From: Victivallales bacterium
GTDB lineage: Bacteria; Verrucomicrobiota; Lentisphaeria; Oligosphaerales; Oligosphaeraceae
DNA: 5,929 nt
Direction: 5' to 3'
Assembly (NCBI GenBank): GCA_017963875.1
Contig: JAGCTA010000539.1
Location: forward strand, 1-5,929
Below the pieces are notes generated by a model, which was not told the origin of the DNA, ran no database searches, and saw nothing but the letters and a program-made list of their open reading frames with translations. Shown here piece by piece: positions 1 through 5,929 of this stretch (positions are counted from its first letter, which is position 1; every line of letters begins with the position of its first letter). The translations under genes and the position numbers were made by a program.

Positions 1-219
1 ATAATTAAAGAAGATGAATATTATGTCGATGATGAAGAGTATGACATTGGGTATTTCATGGACACTGCTTCTGAAAAACTTCTGCAAGCACTGATCTCAG
101 GTGAAAACACATTCAGTGAAGAGTGGTATGAATTGTTTCCAGACTGTTTCAATATAGACGTCCCAGTTTCAGAAGATGAATATCAGGAAGGCGAGATGTT
201 CGAATGGGACTGGTCTTAG
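1..219 (+). CDS. C-terminal part of a small, very acidic unknown protein
   Basis: This frame is open from the first base of the window to TAG at 217-219, giving the last 72 residues of a protein whose start lies outside. The visible part is extremely acidic: I count 23 Asp/Glu against 2 Lys and no Arg. It has aromatic residues near both ends (EYYVDDEEYD early, FEWDWS at the C-terminus). No membrane segment or known catalytic motif is visible. Its stop lies 14 bases inside the next gene (start at 204), so the two are probably co-transcribed and translationally coupled. Small acidic proteins like this are common among immunity proteins of polymorphic toxins and among DNA- or RNA-mimic inhibitors, but that is only an inference from composition. 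I do not recognise the family. Confidence 0.6.
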   Translation: MIKEDEYYVDDEEYDIGYFMDTASEKLLQALISGENTFSEEWYELFPDCFNIDVPVSEDEYQEGEMFEWDWS

Positions 220-551
220 TCCCAATACGATTATTCAAACAGTCTGACGATGAAGTTTTGCTCGGAAGCAAAGCCGATGATTTGCCTCAACTCCTTTGGA
301 GAAGTGTTCCGTTTGCAAATCGAAAGATTTGGAATGGCATAGACTTTAAAACAGGGGATGATTTCTATATATGCCTTGCAAATCCAGATGAAACACAAGT
401 TTTATCAACGGAGCAATGGAAGCTGCCTTTGATACTCATATCAAATCCTGAACTATTCAGGAACAATGCCATCCATAAACGTTTCCTTTCGCTCTTGAAA
501 ATTGACAGATTCGGCAAATATCAGGATGATTGGCAAAGCCGAATCATCTAA
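204..551 (+). CDS. Hypothetical protein, 115 residues, overlapping the acidic gene
   Basis: The ATG at 204 is the first ATG in this frame after an in-frame TGA at 177-179. A purine-rich AGGAAGG at 185-191 lies 12 bases upstream, a little far for an ideal ribosome binding site. The gene ends with TAA at 549-551. The protein is soluble-looking and mixed in charge, with no signal peptide or transmembrane segment. The N-terminus is a short hydrophobic strand (MGLVLVPIRLF), the middle has GDDFYICLANPDE, and the C-terminus is basic and aromatic (FLSLLKIDRFGKYQDDW). I cannot name the family. The 16-base overlap with the acidic gene suggests the pair works together, perhaps as an immunity or accessory pair left behind in a variable region. 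The stop codon overlaps the stop of the decayed minus-strand gene that follows. Confidence 0.55.
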   Translation: MGLVLVPIRLFKQSDDEVLLGSKADDLPQLLWRSVPFANRKIWNGIDFKTGDDFYICLANPDETQVLSTEQWKLPLILISNPELFRNNAIHKRFLSLLKIDRFGKYQDDWQSRII

Positions 552-1031
552 AGAATGATTGGATTATGGTCACAGTTCATCATGTGGAATTCCTCAAGAT
601 CCATGCAGCTGAGATCTGGAACATGACCACCCGTTTTTGTGGTTCCATCGACCTCGAGATATACCTCATAGATGTCAATGAATGAGATATTCTCGTTGGT
701 GCGGAAGATTTTTTGCGCCATGAGAATTTCATCGCCATTTCCAAACCAAATCCGTTGGCGAGAAGATATCTGAAGCTGCCACATGTGTGCAATCTAGTTT
801 CGTATGGAACCAACGTCGTCGCATGCTGATTCCAGCTTTATATGGTGGCAGACAAGAGGATAATTGTCGAATAGGGTGTATATTAGCGAAAACTTCTGGT
901 AACTGATACCCAACTTTGCACCAAGAGGCATCATGGACATTAAACGCGATTTCCATTTGAGCGAGTTGATAGAGCCGAAGAACGACGGCTTTGTCAAATT
1001 CGTTATGAGGATACGCCGCTAAGGTAGAACT
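548..1031 (-). pseudogene. Decayed minus-strand gene, frameshifted, 5' end missing
   Basis: No plus-strand frame of useful length covers this interval, but the minus strand reads like coding sequence in pieces. From about 1017 down to about 880 one frame gives NEFDKAVVLRLYQLAQMEIA and continues to QLPEVFANI. From about 880 down to 797 the text continues best in another frame (IYTLFDNYPLVCHHIKLES) and meets TAG at 794-796. From 784 to the stop at 548-550 that same frame reads well again (GDEILMAQKIF, then ISFIDIYEVYLEVDG). Between about 813 and 730 the third frame also looks coding (ETRLHTCGSFRYLLANGFG). At least one frameshift plus one stop is therefore needed, with further indels likely. The 5' end would run into the intact gene starting at 1032, so it is truncated there. 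The ancestral function is not recognised. Confidence 0.45.
1021..1025 (+). promoter_or_regulatory. Ribosome binding site of the hydrolase-like gene
   Basis: AAGGT lies with its AAGG core at 1021-1024, 7 bases before the ATG at 1032, which supports that start. I found no convincing -35/-10 pair just upstream. A TTGTCA at 991-996 has no suitable partner, so the promoter is either atypical or further away within the decayed gene. Confidence 0.55.
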
Positions 1032-2888
1032 ATGAACTGCAAGTTTGCCATACCTATTACGACTTCTTCCCAAACATTGAAGCCTGAACGTCTAGTCGAG
1101 GATTTGCATCTGGCCAAGGCAAGCCGAGTCTGGCTTGCCACGCCTGTATATTTTGACAAGGAAAACCGTGCGAAGCAATTTGACAAATGGGGAAAGCACA
1201 TAAAATTTGCCAAGGAGAACGGCCTTGAGGTCGGAGTATGGCTACTTGCGTTGCAAGTTCATGGTGTACATAACTTTACACACATACACAGTTTCAATGG
1301 AACAAGCGCGGCGGAATGCTGTCCATTGGATGCTGACTTCCGGGTGTTCATGCAGCAGGCCATCATGGAGATCGCGGCCCTCGGTCCGGATTTGATATTG
1401 TTTGACGATGACTTGTCCTTCTATCACCAGGGCACGGGCTGCATCTGCCATCATCATCTGGAGCGTGCATCAAAGGCTTTGGGCGAGACAATTGCAGAGG
1501 ACGGCCTTTTCCAGCGCGCGTTCGGAGGGAAGCCCAACAAATTGCGCGACGTGCTGATCAAGACATGGGGGGACAGTCTCAGAGAGCACGCGGCAGCGAT
1601 GCGCCAGGCACTTGACTGCGTCAATCCAGACATCCGTCTTGGATTCTGCGCCTGCTTGAACTCGTATGACGCCGATGGCACGACGGCATCCGAAATGGCG
1701 GCGCTTCTCGCGGGCAAGACACGTCCATTGCTTCGCCAGATAGGAGCACCTTATTGGGCTGCAAGCTGGCCTGACAGACAGCATCTTGAGGAAATTGTAG
1801 AGTACGAACGCTGGCAGCAGTCCGTGAACGCAGGAAAGAACATTGAAATCTGGGCGGAAGGGGATGTCTATCCACGTCCTCGCTACAAGACGCCCGCCTC
1901 ATATCTGGAAATCTTCAGCACCGCCCTGCTGGCATCGGGCGGATTAGAGGGGATTCAGAAGTATATGCTGGACTATACGGCGTCCGCCGACTATGAGCGT
2001 GGATATCTTGAACGCCACGTCAGGAACCTGCCCGTCTATGAATTGATTGACAGGTGGTTCAAGGACGGCGAAGCGCAAGGAATTCGCGTTTATTTCAGCC
2101 AGAGCAGACTCAAGGACACGGATTTTACGGGACTGCCGGTTGAGCCGCGTCTAATAAACAGCAAGGCGAGCTATTCGCAGGCGGCCGATGCACTGTCATG
2201 CAACTCCATTCCAACGGTTTATTCGGGATCGGGCAATGTGGGCGTCGCCTTCTGGGAAAATGCCCGCCATTTGCCGGACGAAGCTTTTTCGAGACCGTTG
2301 ATTCTCGACATCGCCGCCGCAAAGATTCTTTCGGAAAATGACATGGATGTCGGCATATACGACTTCGGGCAGTATTTTGCGCCAAAGACTTTGGTTTTTC
2401 CAGATGAAGAAAGAGTGTCGCTGTTGAACATGCAGGATTCTTCTTTGAAACTCTCTCTTTCCGACAAGGCGAAAGTGTCATGTACATTTGAGAACGGCGT
2501 TCCTGCCTGTTTCGCATATACGAATGACGCAGGATGTAGTTTTCTTGTGTTCAATTTCCATTCGGGCTTGTGTGTCAGGGAGTTCTGGAGAAACTACAGG
2601 TTCCCGAAGATGATTGTGGAGTTCTGCGCCATTAACAATGCGCCGCTGCCTGTCTATGCGAGCGGCTGTCCAGATCTCTATCTGCTCTGCAAGGACGACA
2701 GCCAATACAGAAGCATCGGAATGTGGAACTGCTTCGCCGATAAGGCGGATGATGTCTTTTTGCAACTGGACAGGAGCGTTTCTGAAATAGAAAGCCTCGG
2801 CTGCGACGCACATATTGCCGGCGATAGCATAATTCACGTAAGGCACATTGCGGCATATAGTTATGGTTTTATCAAGGCAAGATTTTAG
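1032..2888 (+). CDS. Uncharacterised glycoside-hydrolase-like TIM-barrel protein, 618 residues
   Basis: An intact frame runs from ATG 1032 to TAG 2886-2888, with a ribosome binding site 7 bases upstream. There is no signal peptide, so it is probably cytoplasmic. The N-terminal 330 or so residues have the rhythm of a (beta/alpha)8 barrel: RVWLATPVYF (32-41), GLEVGVWLLAL (64-74), DLILFDDDLSFYHQGTGCIC (120-139), IRLGFCACL (201-209), IEIWAEGDVYPRPRY (271-285), then YLEIFSTALLASGGLEGIQK (291-310) and YMLDY (311-315). The DDD after a strand, the following Cys-x-Cys-x-His segment and the later WAEGDxYPRPRY are motifs I associate from memory with unassigned beta-galactosidase-like proteins of Clostridia and Lentisphaerota. 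Asp125-127 and Glu276 are candidate catalytic acids, which is inference. Residues from about 340 probably form a reductase-like (glutamine-amidotransferase-like) domain and a C-terminal beta domain, as in GH42-type enzymes; this split is uncertain. The likely role is intracellular processing of an oligosaccharide or glycoside; the substrate is unknown. Both neighbours are broken genes. Confidence 0.75.
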   Translation: MNCKFAIPITTSSQTLKPERLVEDLHLAKASRVWLATPVYFDKENRAKQFDKWGKHIKFAKENGLEVGVWLLALQVHGVHNFTHIHSFNGTSAAECCPLDADFRVFMQQAIMEIAALGPDLILFDDDLSFYHQGTGCICHHHLERASKALGETIAEDGLFQRAFGGKPNKLRDVLIKTWGDSLREHAAAMRQALDCVNPDIRLGFCACLNSYDADGTTASEMAALLAGKTRPLLRQIGAPYWAASWPDRQHLEEIVEYERWQQSVNAGKNIEIWAEGDVYPRPRYKTPASYLEIFSTALLASGGLEGIQKYMLDYTASADYERGYLERHVRNLPVYELIDRWFKDGEAQGIRVYFSQSRLKDTDFTGLPVEPRLINSKASYSQAADALSCNSIPTVYSGSGNVGVAFWENARHLPDEAFSRPLILDIAAAKILSENDMDVGIYDFGQYFAPKTLVFPDEERVSLLNMQDSSLKLSLSDKAKVSCTFENGVPACFAYTNDAGCSFLVFNFHSGLCVREFWRNYRFPKMIVEFCAINNAPLPVYASGCPDLYLLCKDDSQYRSIGMWNCFADKADDVFLQLDRSVSEIESLGCDAHIAGDSIIHVRHIAAYSYGFIKARF

Positions 2889-2962
2889 AAAACTCCTTAC
2901 GCACGGATTGATTTATATGGCGGTGCCATAATCCATCCTCAAGCATGATGGTCTGAATATCT

Positions 2963-3385
2963 GTGCCATTGAGTCCATTACCCCATCACCGACTGACTGG
3001 ATTAGCCAGCATCAGCGAGAAATACATGGGCATTGTGTCAGCGTATATCGACAAATATCCAGCAGGGCATTGTTTCGAGACTCCCAATCTTCATGTCCTT
3101 AATGACGCCTTTCAGGAACATGGTTTTCGTGCGTGTTTCATGGCTGAATATTTCCTGCCAGACATGCAATCCTTGAAAGTTTTACCGTGCGACTATGAAA
3201 CAAGAATCCTGGAGGTTGCGGATTTTGGCAGCTTGTACTCAAAAGAATGGAGTCATGCACTTTGCGAAGATAGAAAGGATCTTGACGTGCTGGGCATCGG
3301 GGCGTATGACGAAGGCAGGCTCGTCGGTCTCGCTACCTGTTCCGCCGACTGCGATTCGATGTGGCAGATAGGCGTTGTTGGATGA
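2963..3385 (+). pseudogene. Truncated GNAT-family N-acetyltransferase remnant
   Basis: The longest frame begins at GTG 2963, just after an in-frame TGA at 2954-2956, and ends at TGA 3383-3385, giving 140 residues. Family resemblance starts only around residue 14 (LASISEKYMGIVSAYIDKYP). It continues through HCFETPNLHVLND, FRACFMAEYFLPD, LPCDYETRILE, EWSHALCEDR and LDVLGIGAYDEGRLVGLA to CSADCDSMWQIG (126-137). In intact members, as I recall them, this last motif is followed at once by a segment like DVLPEYRxxGIA, the acetyl-CoA pyrophosphate loop, and then about 60 more residues. Here the text breaks off as VVG-stop. Roughly 80 N-terminal residues are also absent, and no good ribosome binding site precedes the GTG. 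With no acetyl-CoA loop it cannot be an active acetyltransferase. The surviving part is undamaged in frame, so the truncation may be recent. Confidence 0.7.
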
Positions 3386-3452
3386 AATCCATGAAAACAT
3401 CAATCTCAGGCTGTCAAAGACGATTGTCGTATTTTTCATCCATGACGGCATC

Positions 3453-5621
3453 TTATGCATTTACCCAGGAGACGGTTCTTCTAACAATCTCGGCTCGGAC
3501 TTTCGGCGCCAAAGCCACGAACTTTGCACTGTAACCGGAAACACGTACAATCAGGTCCGGATATTTTTCAGGCTCTTTTTCCGCAGCCAGAAGGAGCTCT
3601 TTGTCGGCCACCGTGATCTGAGCTTGAATCCCCCCTTTTTTGAAATAGGTTTCCAGCAGAACAGCGGCTTTTTTCCTTCCTTCTTCCGAATCCAACATGG
3701 AGGATGGCAGCATCAAATTGATAATAGTGGAAGTGCAGGTCCGGTCGAATGGAATTCTGCAGATGGAATTCAGCAGCGCAGTCGGCCCGTTTCGGTCCAT
3801 GGACGCCCACGGAGAAAGGCCCGATGCAAAAGGCTCTCCGTTTCTTCTTCCGTCTGGGGTGGCGAAGGTTTTTTCCGCCAGCTCTACGTGCGCGTTTTCA
3901 TATCCGCCGAGAGTCCCCATATTATAGTGTCCTCCCCGCAATGGCGGTTCCGAATCGAAATCTTCCGCTGCTTCCCGAAAGAGTTCCGCGGCTAATGAAT
4001 CGACCTCGTCATTGTCATTCCCAAAGTGCGGAATTCTGGATTTGATTTCTGCCAGCAACAGTTCCGCGCCTTGCCAGTCCGCTTTCAGAATCTCGGATAA
4101 TTCCGCCAAAGTGAGCCGATTCTGTTCATAGACGAGGAGCTTGACCACATACATGGAATCTGCCAGATTGGTAAATCCGTTGACATCATAATTGCAGCCG
4201 GTGTAACGCGCTCCTCCGCTGTGAATAGGAAGGGCGCGATCAATACAGTCAGCAGTGTAGAGGGAGAGGTTCAGCATATAACCGGTCTCCTCTCTCAATC
4301 GATCGGTCTGATCTGTTATGCGGTGCAGATACTGAAAGAAATCCTGCTGGAGTTTCCGATATGCCTTCCGGAAGTCCTGGAAAGATTTCAGATTTTCCAA
4401 GGCGGGAATCGTCAACCCAGGCAGCTGGATTTGTCCGAATAACAGGTTCAGAAGAATCGGCAGATTGAAATGACCTTGAAGCGCTCCCATCTGGGATTGT
4501 CCCGGAATCATGACTTCGTTGCATCCGGAAGGCGAATAGGTACAGGCATCCGATTCCGGAATTCCGGCCCGTCCCAGGGCCGGAATGAAGACCTCGTCGT
4601 TTGAAAAGTCTGTATTCCCCCTGCTTTCCTTCAACAGTTCCACCCCGCGCAGCAGGAAGTCTTCCGGCAGAGTTGCCGCCCAACGCAACGCAATTTGGGG
4701 TCGCAGCATTTTCAGAGAAGCCTGAGCCGTCATGCAGAGTTCTGTGCAAAGTCCGCAGACGGAAGAATGGTCCGCACGGCATCCGCCGAGCGCCATATGG
4801 CACGCTCCGCTTCTTTTATGCAAAGGACCGAGGGTTTCGAAGAATTTGATATAGGCGGCGCAGATATAATCAAACACGTCTTCAACCGACAGTTCCCCCG
4901 CTTGAAGATCCTGCTGGACGAAATCTTCCAAATACCGATCCAGACATCCGGGAGAATCGGGGATTTCCTGATAGACCGTCTGATGAATCATCATGGCTTC
5001 CCGGAAAGTTCTGGCGGGACCTCTGGAAAGATTCCGAAATGCTTCCGATAATTTCAGAATTTCCGGTTTCCTGTCTTCGTTTCCCGCCGAGGAGGCTTTC
5101 TCCGAGAGGTATTCGGCCATTCTCGAATAATAAATCAGAATTCCCTCGCATCGCAGCTGCAAATACTGCAGAAAATCACGTTTTTGGGGATCCTTTTCAT
5201 CCGAGAGTTTTTGACTGATTCTTTTCAATCGGGCAGGAAATCCCTCGTGAATGATCTGGTCGTAACCGGGAACGGCATGATTTCCGCCCAGGCGGAAAAG
5301 ACCAGGAAGTTCCTTCCATGGACTTGGAATGTCGGGCAGGGGTTTTATCGTATCGGGAATTTCATTCAGTTCCCGAATTGCATCCTCCCATCCCGGAATA
5401 GGGGTTTTCAGATCCACTCCCGGAATGATGTCGTATTCCGAAAACTTAAGACTGCAGTGAGTATAAAAGTATTTCCAGACTTTTCCGAGCGGGGTGAATT
5501 TCCCTCTCGGAAGGCGTTTTTGCAAAATCTTGGGGTAGCAGTATTCTTCAGGAGAAGCATATGCTTTTTGACGAAGAAGCAGAACCCGTTCCGACAGCGT
5601 TTTTTCCGTAATGGGATTCAT
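3453..5621 (-). CDS. Glycyl radical enzyme of the pyruvate formate-lyase/dehydratase superfamily, 722 residues, substrate unknown
   Basis: A complete frame runs from ATG 5619-5621 to TAA 3453-3455, with a strong ribosome binding site 7 bases upstream. The PFL-type domain is clear: GNHAVPGYDQIIHEGF (113-128), RTFREAMMIHQ (204-214), RPQIALRW (307-314), NDEVFIPALGRAGI (341-354), SGCNEVMIPG (365-374), GFTNLADSM (482-490), HFGNDNDEVDSLA (532-544), FATPDGRRNGEPFASG (586-601), then GGIQAQITV (663-671) and EKYPDLIVRVSGYSAKF (685-701). Cys367 is the thiyl-radical cysteine, Glu369 completes the Cys-x-Glu pair, and Gly696 carries the glycyl radical. The single Cys with Glu argues against true pyruvate formate-lyase, which has a Cys-Cys pair, and for the dehydratase, C-N, C-S or C-C lyase types. 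At 722 residues it is shorter than the usual 760-850. Residues 274-296 are unusually Cys-rich. The enzyme is cytoplasmic, strictly anaerobic in its active form, and needs a radical SAM activase, which is not in this window. Confidence 0.93.
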   Translation of the reverse strand: MNPITEKTLSERVLLLRQKAYASPEEYCYPKILQKRLPRGKFTPLGKVWKYFYTHCSLKFSEYDIIPGVDLKTPIPGWEDAIRELNEIPDTIKPLPDIPSPWKELPGLFRLGGNHAVPGYDQIIHEGFPARLKRISQKLSDEKDPQKRDFLQYLQLRCEGILIYYSRMAEYLSEKASSAGNEDRKPEILKLSEAFRNLSRGPARTFREAMMIHQTVYQEIPDSPGCLDRYLEDFVQQDLQAGELSVEDVFDYICAAYIKFFETLGPLHKRSGACHMALGGCRADHSSVCGLCTELCMTAQASLKMLRPQIALRWAATLPEDFLLRGVELLKESRGNTDFSNDEVFIPALGRAGIPESDACTYSPSGCNEVMIPGQSQMGALQGHFNLPILLNLLFGQIQLPGLTIPALENLKSFQDFRKAYRKLQQDFFQYLHRITDQTDRLREETGYMLNLSLYTADCIDRALPIHSGGARYTGCNYDVNGFTNLADSMYVVKLLVYEQNRLTLAELSEILKADWQGAELLLAEIKSRIPHFGNDNDEVDSLAAELFREAAEDFDSEPPLRGGHYNMGTLGGYENAHVELAEKTFATPDGRRNGEPFASGLSPWASMDRNGPTALLNSICRIPFDRTCTSTIINLMLPSSMLDSEEGRKKAAVLLETYFKKGGIQAQITVADKELLLAAEKEPEKYPDLIVRVSGYSAKFVALAPKVRAEIVRRTVSWVNA

Positions 5622-5627
5622 AATCTT

Positions 5628-5635
5628 TCACCTTC
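5628..5635 (-). promoter_or_regulatory. Ribosome binding site of the glycyl radical enzyme gene
   Basis: Read on the minus strand, this is GAAGGTGA. Its AAGGTG core (5629-5634) ends 7 bases before the ATG at 5619-5621. It is the strongest ribosome binding site in the window and fixes the start of the GRE. Confidence 0.75.
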
Positions 5636-5711
5636 TGTTTTTTCTATCCATTTCGACCGCGAGTATGCGCATTATCACCAGGGACTAAACCGCCCCAGGA
5701 AATCCCGAATC

Positions 5712-5732
5712 CTGCAACGCCCTCCGTTGCAG
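5712..5732. promoter_or_regulatory. Perfect 8-5-8 palindrome, candidate operator upstream of the GRE gene
   Basis: CTGCAACG at 5712-5719 and its exact complement CGTTGCAG at 5725-5732 are separated by five bases (CCCTC). The site lies 91 bases upstream of the GRE start codon, next to the candidate GRE promoter, where it would overlap the transcription start. A dimeric repressor (LacI, GntR or similar) would bind such a site there. It could also form a 5' leader hairpin. It is not a typical terminator: on the plus strand it is followed by ATTAAAAT rather than a run of T, and on the minus strand by GGATTCGG. Confidence 0.5.
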
Positions 5733-5735
5733 ATT

Positions 5736-5762
5736 AAAATACATACGTTTACTTTTTTTCAA
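5736..5762 (-). promoter_or_regulatory. Possible promoter of the glycyl radical enzyme gene
   Basis: On the minus strand, TTGAAA (5757-5762) and TATTTT (5736-5741) are separated by 15 bases, which is short, and the -10 box is a weak match. A second -35-like TTGACT lies at 5767-5772 but is too far from any -10. If the pair is used, transcription would begin near 5729, inside the palindrome at 5712-5732. The region is A+T-rich and contains a run of seven A on this strand. Confidence 0.3.
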
Positions 5763-5826
5763 TCCGAGTCAATCACATCAGACATAAATTTAGTCGTTTA
5801 CGGCATCGCATTTCTCTCTTCATGAC

Positions 5827-5856
5827 TTGAAAAATGGAACTAAGTCATTATAGAAT
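5827..5856 (+). promoter_or_regulatory. Possible sigma-70-type promoter of the divergent gene
   Basis: TTGAAA at 5827-5832 matches the -35 consensus at five of six bases. Two -10 choices follow: TATAGA at 5849-5854 with a 16-base spacer, or TAGAAT at 5851-5856 (five of six bases) with an 18-base spacer. Transcription would begin around 5861-5863, so the leader before the ATG at 5876 would be only about 13-15 bases, and the ribosome binding site would sit at its very 5' end. That tightness lowers confidence. Confidence 0.35.
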
Positions 5857-5862
5857 CTACCC

Positions 5863-5869
5863 GGAAGGT
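5863..5869 (+). promoter_or_regulatory. Ribosome binding site deciding the start of the divergent gene
   Basis: GGAAGGT ends 6 bases before the ATG at 5876. An earlier in-frame ATG at 5834 has no ribosome binding site and lies inside the candidate promoter, so 5876 is the better start. Confidence 0.45.
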
Positions 5870-5875
5870 CAACAG

Positions 5876-5929
5876 ATGCAGTGCCAAACGCTCCACCCCC
5901 ATTCGGCGAGTTTGAAACGGAATTTGCCG
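5876..5929 (+). CDS. First 18 codons of a divergent gene, cut by the window end
   Basis: The frame from ATG 5876 is open to the end of the window and encodes MQCQTLHPHSASLKRNLP. It is preceded by a good ribosome binding site and a plausible promoter. In the same frame an ATG at 5834 would add 14 residues (MELSHYRIYPEGQQ) but has no ribosome binding site. Eighteen residues are too few to assign a family. A gene divergent from a catabolic GRE, across a region with a palindrome, is often its transcriptional regulator, and AraC-type regulators are a common case. That is inference from position only. A competing minus-strand frame is open from the window end to a TAG near 5840, so the call is tentative. 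Confidence 0.4.
   Translation, partial: MQCQTLHPHSASLKRNLP

Noticed and set aside
2916..2930. Small hairpin TATGGC-GGT-GCCATA after the hydrolase-like gene, as a terminator
   Set aside because: The stem is only six base pairs and no T-run follows on either strand. It may be chance, and it is not strong enough to call.
1010..2960. Terminal repeats flanking the hydrolase-like gene that would mark a mobile cassette
   Set aside because: Comparing the two edges by eye gave only fragments of about six bases (TAAGGT against CCTTAC), no more than expected by chance.
3391..3439. Inverted repeat ATGAAAA ... TTTTCAT between the acetyltransferase remnant and the GRE, as a bidirectional terminator
   Set aside because: The arms are seven A+T-rich bases with a loop of about 35 bases, too weak for a terminator.
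3752..3771. Repeated GAATTC in the GRE gene suggesting a regulatory repeat
   Set aside because: Both copies are explained by the coding sequence around LNSICRIPFD of the enzyme.
3375..3995. Plus-strand open frame of 206 codons after the acetyltransferase remnant
   Set aside because: It is largely antisense to the conserved C-terminal glycyl radical domain and does not continue the acetyltransferase text.
5184..5825. Long plus-strand open frame of 213 codons over the GRE start and upstream region
   Set aside because: Most of it is the antisense of a well-supported GRE gene, and its product has no recognisable pattern.

Overview
The window looks like a piece of an anaerobic, probably gut- or rumen-type bacterial chromosome. 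It carries an oxygen-sensitive glycyl radical enzyme (GRE), an uncharacterised sugar-hydrolase-like protein, and part of an acetyltransferase of a kind I associate with Clostridia and Lentisphaerota. Victivallis-like Lentisphaerota would fit, but phylum assignment is inference from protein style only. No RNA gene, CRISPR array, insertion sequence or origin was recognised.

Left part (1-1031): a visibly A+T-richer stretch of small or broken genes. The end of a very acidic protein overlaps a 115-residue unknown protein. That gene ends tail-to-tail, with overlapping stop codons, against what looks like a decayed minus-strand gene (548-1031) whose reading frame is broken more than once and whose 5' end is missing.

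Centre (1032-3385): an intact 618-residue protein that appears to be a TIM-barrel glycoside-hydrolase-like enzyme, followed by a remnant of a GNAT N-acetyltransferase that has lost both its beginning and its acetyl-CoA-binding end. The intact gene is thus flanked by two broken genes, which suggests repeated rearrangement.

Right part (3453-5929): a complete 722-residue GRE on the minus strand, with the Cys-x-Glu active-site motif (C367/E369) and the glycyl radical motif (G696). It has a good ribosome binding site and a divergent upstream region of about 250 bases. That region holds a perfect 8-5-8 palindrome at the place where an operator would lie, and the first 18 codons of a divergent gene that runs off the window. 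No GRE-activating radical SAM enzyme is present, so it must lie outside the window or elsewhere in the genome. The best candidate for new biology is this GRE with its palindrome and divergent neighbour; its substrate cannot be read from the sequence. The hydrolase-like protein and the GRE are convergent, with the acetyltransferase remnant between them, so they are not an operon, and a shared pathway is not demonstrated.
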